DNA of 64,000 bases from an uncultured Prevotellaceae bacterium (lineage in GTDB: Bacteria; Bacteroidota; Bacteroidia; Bacteroidales; Bacteroidaceae), in the NCBI GenBank assembly GCA_902800495.1, contig CADCET010000002.1, forward strand, positions 1-64,000. The letters run 5' to 3'. Made by a program: the position numbers and the translations under genes. Positions 26,040-35,155 of the stretch are shown piece by piece (position 1 is the stretch's first letter; each line of letters starts with the position of its first letter). The notes beneath the pieces were generated by a model. That model was given only the letters and a program-made list of their open reading frames with translations. It had not been told where the DNA came from and did no database searches.

Positions 26040-27448
26040 GGCAGCATATAGGGCAACAGGAAGTGTTCGGCGACGGGCAGGAAGCGGTCGTGGCCACGGG
26101 CATTGAGGTGGGCGGTGTCGGTGCCCTTGCCGCCCTGGAAATAGATTTTGCGGAACTGCTCGCTGGTGACAAAGATGTTACTGAAGCGGGCGGCGTCAAA
26201 CACGGGAATACCATAGGAGCCACACACCTCAAGCATCGCGTCGACAACCGTTTGGCGAGGCGACCCTACGAAGCCCTCACAAGCCCATGGCGTGAAAAAG
26301 AACATACGGGCATGGGGATATTTCTCGATTAGGCCTTCACAGAGGATGCGCAACCGCTCCTTGAAGGTATCGACGCCGATGCTGTCGAGACGTCCCTGCG
26401 ACGCATCATTATGACCGGCAATGACCACGACGTAATCGAGGTCGTCACGCATATCCTTGTAACGCTGGTACATACCCGTGCCCCATTGCTTGAGGTCGAG
26501 GGCGATGCAGTTGCCGTTGCGCCCGTAGTTGTAGTACTCCATGCCATGCTTGGCGGCAAACTTGTAGTGCCACGTGTTCTCGATAGGTTCGCGGTGGTTG
26601 CGCACGTAGCTGTCGCCGATGAAGCCGATTTTCCGGCCTTTCAGCGGGTCGATGGCGGGCATCGTCTTCAAGACGGGCAGGATCGCCTTGCCCCAGAACT
26701 CAGCCAGACGCCTGGCACCTTGAGGATTGGGGTGCAGCCAGTAACTGTGGCCACGGGCGTCTTTCTCCTCAATGATGTCGGTACGCCAGTTTTTCTTGAA
26801 ATAGTCATACGCCTCGGCATCGCCCACGTGTACATGGCCAGCCTTGCAACGGGCTACCACCTCGGCGAAGCAACGGTGGTACTCGTGAATGAGCTGCTGG
26901 CTCTTCTTGGAAGCCACGGAACCGTTCTTGGTCACGTAGTCGGGGGTGTACCAGATAGGCTTGTTGAGCACGACATGAGCGTCAGGCCAGAGCGTCAGCA
27001 GCGAGTCGATGATGGCGCAGAGGTTGCCGACAAAATTGTCGGGCGTTGTGTGTGAGTTATGCTTGCGCTCCACGGAGTCGTTGGTACCGAGCATGATGCT
27101 GAACAGCAGCGGCAGTCCGGGATGGTCTTTCACTAACTGGCGGGTGCTCTTGACCACATCGGGGAAATAGGTGGGGTCGCCAGCAGGAATGACGTCGGCC
27201 TTGTTGGGCAGGAAGTGGTACGTGGTTTTGCCACTACGTCCGCAGTTGGCTACGTAGACGGCGTCGACGTCAGGCTGTGCCGACAGCCAGAGGCCGCACT
27301 GCACGGGCGGAGCGGTCTGCTGCGGCTGTTCGTGCAGGGCGCCATAGGTGATGCTGTTGCCGATGAACACGACATTATAACTTCGCTGTTGGGCCTGCGT
27401 GGCTATCGCCACTGTCAGGCAAGTCAAAAAAACAAATAACCTTTTCAT
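26036..27448 (-). CDS. Tandem SGNH-hydrolase (two esterase domains)
   Basis: The 470-aa secreted protein (signal about 1-19) holds two GDSL/SGNH domains in a row. The first (about 24-240) has GNSITYG, LGTNDS and a final WLHPNPQG; the second (about 248-470) has GDSYVRN, GHNDAS and DTAHLNARG. Each therefore keeps its serine, glycine, asparagine and histidine blocks. They probably remove acetyl or other ester groups from pectin or a related glycan. The gene starts just before the GH115 stop region and its stop overlaps the GH2 start, so the three enzymes are made together. Confidence 0.88.
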   Translation of the reverse strand: MKRLFVFLTCLTVAIATQAQQRSYNVVFIGNSITYGALHEQPQQTAPPVQCGLWLSAQPDVDAVYVANCGRSGKTTYHFLPNKADVIPAGDPTYFPDVVKSTRQLVKDHPGLPLLFSIMLGTNDSVERKHNSHTTPDNFVGNLCAIIDSLLTLWPDAHVVLNKPIWYTPDYVTKNGSVASKKSQQLIHEYHRCFAEVVARCKAGHVHVGDAEAYDYFKKNWRTDIIEEKDARGHSYWLHPNPQGARRLAEFWGKAILPVLKTMPAIDPLKGRKIGFIGDSYVRNHREPIENTWHYKFAAKHGMEYYNYGRNGNCIALDLKQWGTGMYQRYKDMRDDLDYVVVIAGHNDASQGRLDSIGVDTFKERLRILCEGLIEKYPHARMFFFTPWACEGFVGSPRQTVVDAMLEVCGSYGIPVFDAARFSNIFVTSEQFRKIYFQGGKGTDTAHLNARGHDRFLPVAEHFLLPYMLP

Positions 27449-27450
27449 AT

Positions 27451-29754
27451 TTACATGGCTGGTATGACGTAAAACTTGCGGTTGTTCTTAAAGTCGAGCA
27501 TCCACTGGTCGCAGATGACATGGTCGTCGAGAGCTTTTATGCGCAGTGTATGGCGACCTTTCGTAACGCTCACGGCGGTCTGCTTCAGTGCCTGACCGCG
27601 TAGCACGTTCAGCTTCCAGGATTCGGAGCGGTACTTCTCTTTCAGCGAAATCGTCTGGGCTGGCTCGTTGTCTATCTGCACCGTATAGCGCAGGTCGCCC
27701 TTGTCGTTGGGCTGCGTGGGTATCATGGCGGTGTAGAGCGTGGCAGCGCCATCCTGTAGCGTCTCAAACTCGTAGACCGTCTCACCTCCCTTGGGGATGG
27801 CGACGGCCCGACCAGAATGACCAAGCATCCCGATAGGCTGACAGCCGGCGGTGGCCGACGTCCATTGGCAGGCGTTCCTACTGACGTAGGTATCATCTGT
27901 AGCACTGTCAGTTGCCAATGCCGTCCGCACCTGTCCGAATACAGGCAACTGACGAGGAGCCGATGACATAAGATGCTGCCATTTGCCGCCGTTCAGCTGA
28001 TTGTAGCGCGCCGTCAACTGCTGTATCTCATCGTAGGCACGGCTACTGGCGACAGAGTCGCTGAGCATTTTCCGGCTCATGGCTGCTGAAGCATGGACGG
28101 GATAGAGCACTGCCGCGAAATAGGCGTCTTGCAGTGATGGTGGTACCAGACGGGCGTAGGCATCGACAGTCGCTTCTATAGCGCCGAAGTCGGCCAGGCG
28201 TTGGCAAGCTTCAACAGGCGTGAACGACGTGGTCGTTGGCACCGACTTGCCACCAGGATATTTCTTCTTATCGAGTTCCACCTGCGTCCAGCCCATAAAC
28301 TCCGGCCGACGAATGGCATTGAGGCGATAGAGCTCACGCATCGACGGGGCAATGGCACGTCCCACCGTCGTGCCAAACTGCGTACAGAGCCAGTTCTGCA
28401 AATGCTGCTCCAGAGTAACCACTCCCCTCTCCTTGCGAGAGGGGCTGGGGGTGAGGCTTTCAATATCCCACGCCATATCGAGGAAAAGCTCCAGGTCGTA
28501 GGCAGCCACCTTCGGGTCGTGGACGTTGGCAATCCACAGACGGCGACAGTTGTGGTCGTAGGCAGCACGCATCTCGAAGTATACCAGTCCTGGCTGCGTC
28601 GTCGTCAGCCACAGGTAGTCGTGGGGCCGCCCCCAGTAGCTGAGGTGGTAGTAGACGCCTCCCCCACCCTGCCGTTGCTGTTGTTCGGCATCCGAGAGGC
28701 GGGTCATGTAGCCGTAGTTGTCATCGCACCACATCAGCGTCACGTCGTCAGGCACGCGGAGACCACTCTCGTAGATTTCCAGAACCTCCTTATACGGGAT
28801 AAAGACCTGCGGCACACGCTCCACATCCTTACGATAGTACTTGCGGATAAGCTCACGCTGGTCGTCGATGACCTGCTGCAGACCGTCGAGCTTCTCCTGC
28901 TTGGTCTTCACGCCCTCCATAGAGCCGTCATGGATGCCGCGCATACCTATGGTAAAGAACTCCTCGGAACCTTTCACCTGCTGCAGACGTTCCTTCCAGT
29001 ACTGCTGTACCTGTGAGCGGTTGGTCATATAATTATATGAACCACGGGAGCTATGGTCCCACTCGGCGACATTGTTGCGCAGCAGAGGCTCGCAGTGGCT
29101 GGTGCCGATAAGGATGCCGAACGAGTCGGCCATCTCCTTGTTTCCCTTGACGGTGAAGAAGCCCGGCGTCCCCTCGTGCATAGCCGGCCAGAGGATGTTG
29201 GCCCTCAGGCGCAACAAGAGCTGGAACAGCCGCTTGTAAGTCTGAGGCCCCATATTGTCAGCCGACCAACGGCGCAGGCTCCAGTCCTCATCGTTAATAA
29301 AGATGCCACGATAAGCTACCGACGGGGTATGCTCCATGCGGAAGTCGGAAGGCAACGCCAGGCGCGTCTTCCGTTCAGGCACGACATCGCCCCACCACAC
29401 CCAGGGCGAGACCCCCGCCATACGTGACAGTTCGAGCAGTCCGTAGGCTGCGCCACGGCCGTTATGTCCTTCGACAAGTATCTGTCCCTCAGGAGAAACG
29501 CTGAGACGGAAACCGTCATCCGTTCCCTTTCCCTGAACGATACGGATCGTGGCCTTTTTTGAGGCGACCGCCTTCATACCCGTCACCTGCTCCATATCGC
29601 CGCTGAACATCTGGAGGGCGATTTTCACCACGGGATCGGTCTTGCCGACCACCTGATACGTGACGGGATGCTGACCGTCGAACCAAACGAACTGCGCCCT
29701 CGCCGCAGACACAGTCAAAGCGGTAAGGGCGCAGATTACGATGAACTTCTTCAT
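27451..29754 (-). CDS. GH115 family glycosidase (alpha-glucuronidase-like)
   Basis: GH115 enzymes remove glucuronic or 4-O-methylglucuronic acid side groups, best known from xylan. The 767-aa secreted protein (signal about 1-20) has the family blocks NDEDWSLRRWS, NILWPAMHEGTPGFF and YWGRPHDYLWL, and a C-terminal beta-sandwich. Residues of about 431-443 (SLTPSPSRKERGV) come from a REP-like palindrome inserted in frame. No xylanase is present in the window, so the substrate here is more likely a glucuronic-acid-bearing pectin side chain; this is inference. It lies 7 nt after SusD and 2 nt before the tandem SGNH gene. Confidence 0.9.
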   Translation of the reverse strand: MKKFIVICALTALTVSAARAQFVWFDGQHPVTYQVVGKTDPVVKIALQMFSGDMEQVTGMKAVASKKATIRIVQGKGTDDGFRLSVSPEGQILVEGHNGRGAAYGLLELSRMAGVSPWVWWGDVVPERKTRLALPSDFRMEHTPSVAYRGIFINDEDWSLRRWSADNMGPQTYKRLFQLLLRLRANILWPAMHEGTPGFFTVKGNKEMADSFGILIGTSHCEPLLRNNVAEWDHSSRGSYNYMTNRSQVQQYWKERLQQVKGSEEFFTIGMRGIHDGSMEGVKTKQEKLDGLQQVIDDQRELIRKYYRKDVERVPQVFIPYKEVLEIYESGLRVPDDVTLMWCDDNYGYMTRLSDAEQQQRQGGGGVYYHLSYWGRPHDYLWLTTTQPGLVYFEMRAAYDHNCRRLWIANVHDPKVAAYDLELFLDMAWDIESLTPSPSRKERGVVTLEQHLQNWLCTQFGTTVGRAIAPSMRELYRLNAIRRPEFMGWTQVELDKKKYPGGKSVPTTTSFTPVEACQRLADFGAIEATVDAYARLVPPSLQDAYFAAVLYPVHASAAMSRKMLSDSVASSRAYDEIQQLTARYNQLNGGKWQHLMSSAPRQLPVFGQVRTALATDSATDDTYVSRNACQWTSATAGCQPIGMLGHSGRAVAIPKGGETVYEFETLQDGAATLYTAMIPTQPNDKGDLRYTVQIDNEPAQTISLKEKYRSESWKLNVLRGQALKQTAVSVTKGRHTLRIKALDDHVICDQWMLDFKNNRKFYVIPAM
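28424..28456. repeat. REP-like palindrome inserted in the GH115 gene
   Basis: CCCCTCTC (28424-28431), loop CTTGC and GAGAGGGG (28437-28444) form an 8-bp stem, followed by a G-rich tail to 28456. The sequence resembles the arms of the inverted repeat in the LytTR gene, and the reading frame is preserved. Confidence 0.8.
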
Positions 29755-29761
29755 TCAATGT

Positions 29762-31810
29762 TTACTTATAGGGCAAGTAGCAATTCTGAGTGGTAATGCC
29801 GGCAGCATTATGCTGCAGCATACGACTGAGCCAGCGGTCGCCGAAGTTACCTCCGTAAGTACCGGCCTGATTCTTGTGGAGGGCCAGACGGCGCAGGTCG
29901 GAGAAGCGTGTGCCTTCGAAAGCGAACTCCATAGCGTACTCGTCGCACAAGAGATCTTCCATCGCATTGATATAGTCGTCCTTGGAGTAGCTGGTCAGAC
30001 TAAGACCAAACTTCTTGCTGATGTCGGCAATCTTAGCGTTGAGGACAGTACTGTAGCGATAGGTAGAATAGAGATATAAGTCTTCTACAAGTCCTGCGCC
30101 ATGGGAGTGTATGCCGACGAATGCCTTGGTGGTTCCGTTCTTGAAGATGTCGGAGTTAGCCTGAGAAAGGAACGGCAGACGGGTGGTGAGCAATTCGTAT
30201 GACTCGGGGGTAAGATAGTACCTGTCATCGATGTGCGACTGCATCTTATCAAGCACCCTCTTACCCGACTCGTCGACGGAGTCATTGCCAGCCTGGTCTT
30301 TGAGATACACCTCCATATAACGGTAACTAGACAATCCAGAATGTATACCGTTCTTCAGTACAGCGAAAGCTGCATCAGGATAGCCCATGCGGTTGATTGC
30401 CTCGGCCAAGTGGAGCCATACCGTGGAGTTACGATATAGCAGGACATAGGCTGTTGATGGTTTAAAAGTATAAATAAAAGAGGAGTCCGCGCCACTACCC
30501 TGACTAACTATATAAGCACGAGCGTCGCCAAAAGGCCCACTTTTTATAATCCAATATTCAGGTACGGTCTTCGCCTTTTCAGTGCAGTAGTAATACTGAG
30601 CCTGGCGAGCAGAGTCACAATAAGCCTGTGATGGCACAATCTGAATATTTTCAGTTTTAGGGCAGTTGAAGCCGAACGAAACATCTGAAGATACAGCGCT
30701 ATTGCGTTCTATACCATAGTAGTTGTAGCCATAGGAGGATGGTATTTCTGTTGTCTTGCCCATCGAATAATTCACAGCCATAGGTATATAAGAGATAACA
30801 TCGCCAGGAGAAGGACTGTGATTAAATGAACTAATCCATCTGTTCTTAGAAGCTTCTTCTGCAAAGGTTATATTGAGACTTTTATCTTTACCGTCTGGAG
30901 TTGTATTATAGTCTACAGGCCACTCTGTGAAGTCCTTGAAGATGGGACTGTACTGACTATACCTGGTGCTCATATCGTTGATGTAGTTGACAGAGATATT
31001 GCTGATGCCACCAAGCCCTTCGTAGCGCAGGTACTGATAATAACAGGTAGCGGCCTGCTCGTACTGTCCAAGTTCGAGGTAGATGTCACCCAGGACGACG
31101 TTGAGCGGGATAAAGCACTTGCGTGGGTTGATAAACTTCTCCTGATCGCCCCAGTTGAGATAGCCCACAGAGCGCGATGTCTGCCCGAAGGTAGGCACGG
31201 CGAGTTGATCCTCTGTGTAGCGGGCCTTGAGTGTTTCGAGCATCTGAGCCTCACCGGCAAGAATGGTCTGATAGTTGGTCATCGTGGTATTGGCATTGAT
31301 TTGGCCAATGGTGGTGACGGGTTCAGTGATGTAAGGCACAGCGCCATACTGACGTGCGAGCTGCAGATAGGCCCAGGCTCGGAACGAGGCAACAGCGGCG
31401 TACTCGTTACAGACGACGTTGCGGGCGCCAGTTGCGAGCGTGGTGTCACGATGAGCGAGATAGTAGTTGCAGTTGTTGATGACCTTATAATACAGATAGA
31501 CGCTATCGTACTTATTGGTAGCATCAGCAGAGAACGAGGCCAGGTTGCGCAGGTGCGTAGATGCCTTGTCAGTAGGCTTCACCAAGTCGCCTCGCATTTC
31601 GTTTTGGAAGTAATACTGGTCGGCCAACTGCTGCATAGCCTCCATAATGCCGTATGCATAGAAGACGGAGTCGGTCTTCTGGTCGAGAGCCGGGTCGAAC
31701 AACTGACGCGAGCTGTCTGCCTCAAGCATGTCGGAGCAGCTGGTGACTGCGGCACCGCCGCAGCACAGCGAACATGCGATGAGATATTTCGTGATATTCT
31801 TGGTAATCAT
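29762..31810 (-). CDS. SusD/RagB-family glycan-binding lipoprotein (pair 1)
   Basis: SusD proteins bind glycan at the cell surface and close over the SusC channel. The 682-aa protein has a lipoprotein signal with lipidated C25 (AVTSC), then the helical SusD fold (AVASFRAWAYLQLARQYGAVP and LHLAEAINRMG, and a final FEGTRFSDLRRL block). Its first 25 codons are almost identical in DNA (67 of 75 nt) to those of the fasciclin gene at 36969. It is separated from SusC by three ATTAGWA heptamers (31811-31834) and followed 7 nt later by GH115. Confidence 0.95.
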   Translation of the reverse strand: MITKNITKYLIACSLCCGGAAVTSCSDMLEADSSRQLFDPALDQKTDSVFYAYGIMEAMQQLADQYYFQNEMRGDLVKPTDKASTHLRNLASFSADATNKYDSVYLYYKVINNCNYYLAHRDTTLATGARNVVCNEYAAVASFRAWAYLQLARQYGAVPYITEPVTTIGQINANTTMTNYQTILAGEAQMLETLKARYTEDQLAVPTFGQTSRSVGYLNWGDQEKFINPRKCFIPLNVVLGDIYLELGQYEQAATCYYQYLRYEGLGGISNISVNYINDMSTRYSQYSPIFKDFTEWPVDYNTTPDGKDKSLNITFAEEASKNRWISSFNHSPSPGDVISYIPMAVNYSMGKTTEIPSSYGYNYYGIERNSAVSSDVSFGFNCPKTENIQIVPSQAYCDSARQAQYYYCTEKAKTVPEYWIIKSGPFGDARAYIVSQGSGADSSFIYTFKPSTAYVLLYRNSTVWLHLAEAINRMGYPDAAFAVLKNGIHSGLSSYRYMEVYLKDQAGNDSVDESGKRVLDKMQSHIDDRYYLTPESYELLTTRLPFLSQANSDIFKNGTTKAFVGIHSHGAGLVEDLYLYSTYRYSTVLNAKIADISKKFGLSLTSYSKDDYINAMEDLLCDEYAMEFAFEGTRFSDLRRLALHKNQAGTYGGNFGDRWLSRMLQHNAAGITTQNCYLPYK

Positions 31811-31834
31811 AATTACTAATTTCTAATTTCTAAT
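31811..31834 (-). repeat. Heptamer leader (ATTAGWA)3 before SusD 1
   Basis: The SusC stop codon TAA is followed directly by three ATTAGWA units, ATT and the SusD ATG. The 24-nt spacer is exactly 3 x 7 + 3. The A/T-rich sequence probably forms the ribosome landing site. Confidence 0.9.
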
Positions 31835-34800
31835 TTACAGATTAATCTTGACACCCATAGAGAAGATGCGTCCCTGAACGATGTTACCGCAGTCGATGCC
31901 CTGGTAGAGCTGGTTGTTGCTGGCAGAGAATTCAGGATCGCTACCCGTGTAGCGTGTAAGGGTGAAGAGGTTGCTGCCCTCAGCCCATACAGAGATGCCC
32001 TGCAGCCACGACTGCCACGCCTCTGGGAACGGCACCTGATAGGTAAGCTTGACATTCTTCATACGGAGATACGAGCCATCCTCTATCCAACGGTCGCTGA
32101 AGCGGTTGTTGCCCATCGGGTCGCCATAGTTCAGGCGGGGCAGGTCAGCCTGCTGTCCCTCATAGCGCCAGTGGCCTACCTCAGCCACCTGCTGGTTGTA
32201 GAGTGTAGCACCGCTGTTGAGGACAGAGCGCTGGTAGTTGTAGACATCATTACCCAAGCTGTAGTTGAACGTCACGCCCAAGGTGAAGCGTTTCCAGTTG
32301 ACATTGAGGAAGATGTTTCCATAGATGTCGGGATTAGGATCGCCGATAATGGTCTTGTCGCTATCGTCAATCTTGCCGTCATTGTTCAGGTCTTCGAAGT
32401 GGACGTCGCCCGCTGCGAAGTAGTGCTTGGCACCCGTCTCGTCAAGAATATAGAGGTTGGCAGCCTGGGCATCAGCCGTCGTCGAGAAGACACCCTTTGT
32501 CTTATAGCCGTAGAACACACCCACAGGATTGCCCACAGCCGTCAAGATATTGTTAGTGCCATAGATAGAAGAGGTGTAGTCACCATTGGCCAGTGACTTC
32601 ACTTCGTTCTTGTAGTGACCTACCGTAGCGCCAAGCTCTAAGTGCCAGTCTTTCATGACGACAGGCTTGCCGTTGATACCAACCTCGAAGCCGGTGTTGC
32701 GCAACTCGCCGTCGTTAGTCCAATAGTTGTTGATACCGCCAATGGGGTTCTCGAAACTCTTGAGAGCCAACAGGTCCTTAGTGTTATGGATGAAATAGTT
32801 GAATGTAGCACCTAAGCGGTTCTGAAGGAAGTAAGCTTGCAGGCCGACATTGAACTTCGACGTCGACTCCCACTTGATTTCCTCGTTACCGACATTCGTG
32901 AGCTGCATGCCAATCTCGGTATAGTTGAAACGAACGGTGTTGAACGAAGTGCGTGCAGCATAGTTGCTGATGCCATCATTACCGCTGACATCGAAGCCTG
33001 CGTTCAGACGCAGGTAGTTGATACCGCTATGCTTGGGGAACCACGCTTCATTAGTCAACACCCATCCCAACTGTACACTGGGGAAGATAGCCCACTTCGT
33101 GCCAAACATCTTCACGCCACCATCAGCATTAGAACCAAAACGGCTGTTAGCCTCAGCCAGCACGGAGACAGTAGCGAAGTACTTGTTCATGTAGTTGTAG
33201 TCGCCTGAAACATACCACTGCATATTCTTCCACACATCGTCGGCACCAGCAACAGTAGAATAGACGTTGTTTCCTGTGGCCAGCTTCGGGTTCTTGTCAT
33301 CCTCGAGCTTCGTCGAATACTGCGTCGTCAGGTCACTGTTGTCGTATGAGTAATAGTTGTAGCGGAAGCCGCCCATAGCCGCGATGGTATGAGCACCAAT
33401 CTTCTTGTTCCAATCCAAATGGGTATTGCTCAAGACGTTAATCTCCTTCGAGAAAATAGAGGCAGTCTTAGAATAGACTGTACCGAGGTTCTCAATAGCG
33501 AACGAAGGCAGACCGATATTTGGACGGTAGTAGGCCTGTGAGTTGCGGTTGAGGTAGTAGCTGAAGTGAGATGTGAGTTTCCAGTCTCTGCTAATCTCAT
33601 AGGTCGGCGTGATTGTCACATTGAAGAACGTGTTTTCATTACGGTTCTTACGCTCGCCGCTACCGTTGGTGATCAGTGCCAGCGGATTGGCCAGCGAGTA
33701 GTTGCCGTCATCCAAGGTGCTGTAGAGATTGTCAGCGTCAGAAAGCAGTGATGTGAAAGCCTCGATATTCTTGTTATACTGGTACGGATTGAGCAAAGGA
33801 CTCTTGACCAGGGTCAGGAAAGCCGGTGAGGTAATCACCCCCGAATTGAGGTCGGCAGCGATGCCCTCGTCAAAGAGGTTCGTATTGGTACGCGAGAACG
33901 ACATATCAAACTTCGTCTTCAGGTTCCAGAGCAAGCTGATGTCGGTATTGAAACGCACATTGATGCGGTCGAAGCTGGTGTTCTCGATATTCTTCATCGT
34001 CTGTATATAAGCCACAGAGAGATTATACATACCGATGTCATCACCACCCTGCACGTTGATGCTGTAGTTATGCGTCAGCGCAGTACGGGTAACATAATCA
34101 TTCCAGTCTGTATCGTTATGATAGGTGTTGTAGTAATAGCCGTCCTGGGCATCGTTCAGGAAGTTGAACTGCAAAGGATTGGTAGAAGAACCGATACGCT
34201 TTTGCACCTCGGGAATGGTTCCCAACTGCTCCACCGCATAGTTACGGTACTGGGAAGCATCCATCATGGTAGGACTGCTGGGAACAAACGTCCAGCCGAC
34301 ACCAAGCTTGGCATCGATGCGCGTAGCCATAGAGTGTCCACGCTTGGTCTCAATCAGGATTACGCCATTGGCGCCACGTGCACCATAGAGTGCCGTTGCA
34401 TTCTTCAGCACTGTCACCTTATCGATATCCTCGGGAGAAATCGTTGACAGCACATTGAAGATATCGCCCAAATGCAGTGACTGTCTGTCGCGCTGCATGT
34501 CCAGTTCGACGCCATCAAGGATGACCATCGGCTGGGCGTTGGCGTTAATAGAGCTGATACCACGTATGAACATCGCAGCACCCTGATCAAGATTACCCGA
34601 ATGCATGTTCATACGGATGTCACCACCGAGTTTCGATGTCATCTCCTCGTCAATCGTCAAGCCATTGCCGTCAGAGACGAAGCTGTTGGTAGCCGTTATC
34701 GAAGTACCGTTTTGATACATCGTGGCAAAAGCATCACTCAGCAGTCGGATGCTCACCTTCTGTTTCTCGTCACCAGGAACAATAGCGACCTGTTGTGACA

Positions 34801-35155
34801 AGTAATCCGGAGCCTGAACGAAGAGTGATGTTGTGAAAGTAGGCACCTTAATGGTGAACTTTCCCTCTTCGTCAGTCATGGCCACATAGCGGTTGTCACT
34901 GAGGGTCTGTATACGCACACCAGCCACAGGCTTCTTCGTGGCTTCATCGACAACGACACCCTGCAAGGTGAAGGTCGGGTTGGTATCGACAACCTTGGCG
35001 CGCTTAGGCGCTTTGATGGCCGTAGAATTCTCGTCTTCCTCGAATTCATCCTGAGCAAAAGCCACAGAGCTTGCTGTCAAAGCGATGGCACAGAGTGAGA
35101 GTCTGAGACTCTGACGCTGTATGAAGTTAAATATCGTATGTTTCATCGTTGTCAT
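31835..35155 (-). CDS. SusC-family TonB-dependent outer-membrane transporter (pair 1)
   Basis: The 1106-aa protein should import oligosaccharides across the outer membrane. It has a signal peptide (about 1-35), an unusual acidic then basic stretch (EFEEDENSTAIKAPKRAK), a carboxypeptidase-like domain (about 60-130), a plug domain (GLTIDEEMTSKLGGDIRM to VLKNATALYGARGANGVI) and a 22-strand barrel. The usual SusC TonB-box region (VVVTGYG type) before the plug is not recognisable. The start overlaps the fasciclin stop by one base (TAATG); the second ATG, four codons in, could also be used. Confidence 0.95.
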   Translation of the reverse strand: MTTMKHTIFNFIQRQSLRLSLCAIALTASSVAFAQDEFEEDENSTAIKAPKRAKVVDTNPTFTLQGVVVDEATKKPVAGVRIQTLSDNRYVAMTDEEGKFTIKVPTFTTSLFVQAPDYLSQQVAIVPGDEKQKVSIRLLSDAFATMYQNGTSITATNSFVSDGNGLTIDEEMTSKLGGDIRMNMHSGNLDQGAAMFIRGISSINANAQPMVILDGVELDMQRDRQSLHLGDIFNVLSTISPEDIDKVTVLKNATALYGARGANGVILIETKRGHSMATRIDAKLGVGWTFVPSSPTMMDASQYRNYAVEQLGTIPEVQKRIGSSTNPLQFNFLNDAQDGYYYNTYHNDTDWNDYVTRTALTHNYSINVQGGDDIGMYNLSVAYIQTMKNIENTSFDRINVRFNTDISLLWNLKTKFDMSFSRTNTNLFDEGIAADLNSGVITSPAFLTLVKSPLLNPYQYNKNIEAFTSLLSDADNLYSTLDDGNYSLANPLALITNGSGERKNRNENTFFNVTITPTYEISRDWKLTSHFSYYLNRNSQAYYRPNIGLPSFAIENLGTVYSKTASIFSKEINVLSNTHLDWNKKIGAHTIAAMGGFRYNYYSYDNSDLTTQYSTKLEDDKNPKLATGNNVYSTVAGADDVWKNMQWYVSGDYNYMNKYFATVSVLAEANSRFGSNADGGVKMFGTKWAIFPSVQLGWVLTNEAWFPKHSGINYLRLNAGFDVSGNDGISNYAARTSFNTVRFNYTEIGMQLTNVGNEEIKWESTSKFNVGLQAYFLQNRLGATFNYFIHNTKDLLALKSFENPIGGINNYWTNDGELRNTGFEVGINGKPVVMKDWHLELGATVGHYKNEVKSLANGDYTSSIYGTNNILTAVGNPVGVFYGYKTKGVFSTTADAQAANLYILDETGAKHYFAAGDVHFEDLNNDGKIDDSDKTIIGDPNPDIYGNIFLNVNWKRFTLGVTFNYSLGNDVYNYQRSVLNSGATLYNQQVAEVGHWRYEGQQADLPRLNYGDPMGNNRFSDRWIEDGSYLRMKNVKLTYQVPFPEAWQSWLQGISVWAEGSNLFTLTRYTGSDPEFSASNNQLYQGIDCGNIVQGRIFSMGVKINL

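Noticed and set aside
27451-29754. Reading the PUL as a xylan locus because of GH115
   Set aside because: No GH10, GH11, GH43, GH5 or GH67 gene is present, while rhamnogalacturonan lyases and GH28 surround it. A xylan role cannot be excluded but is not the best reading.
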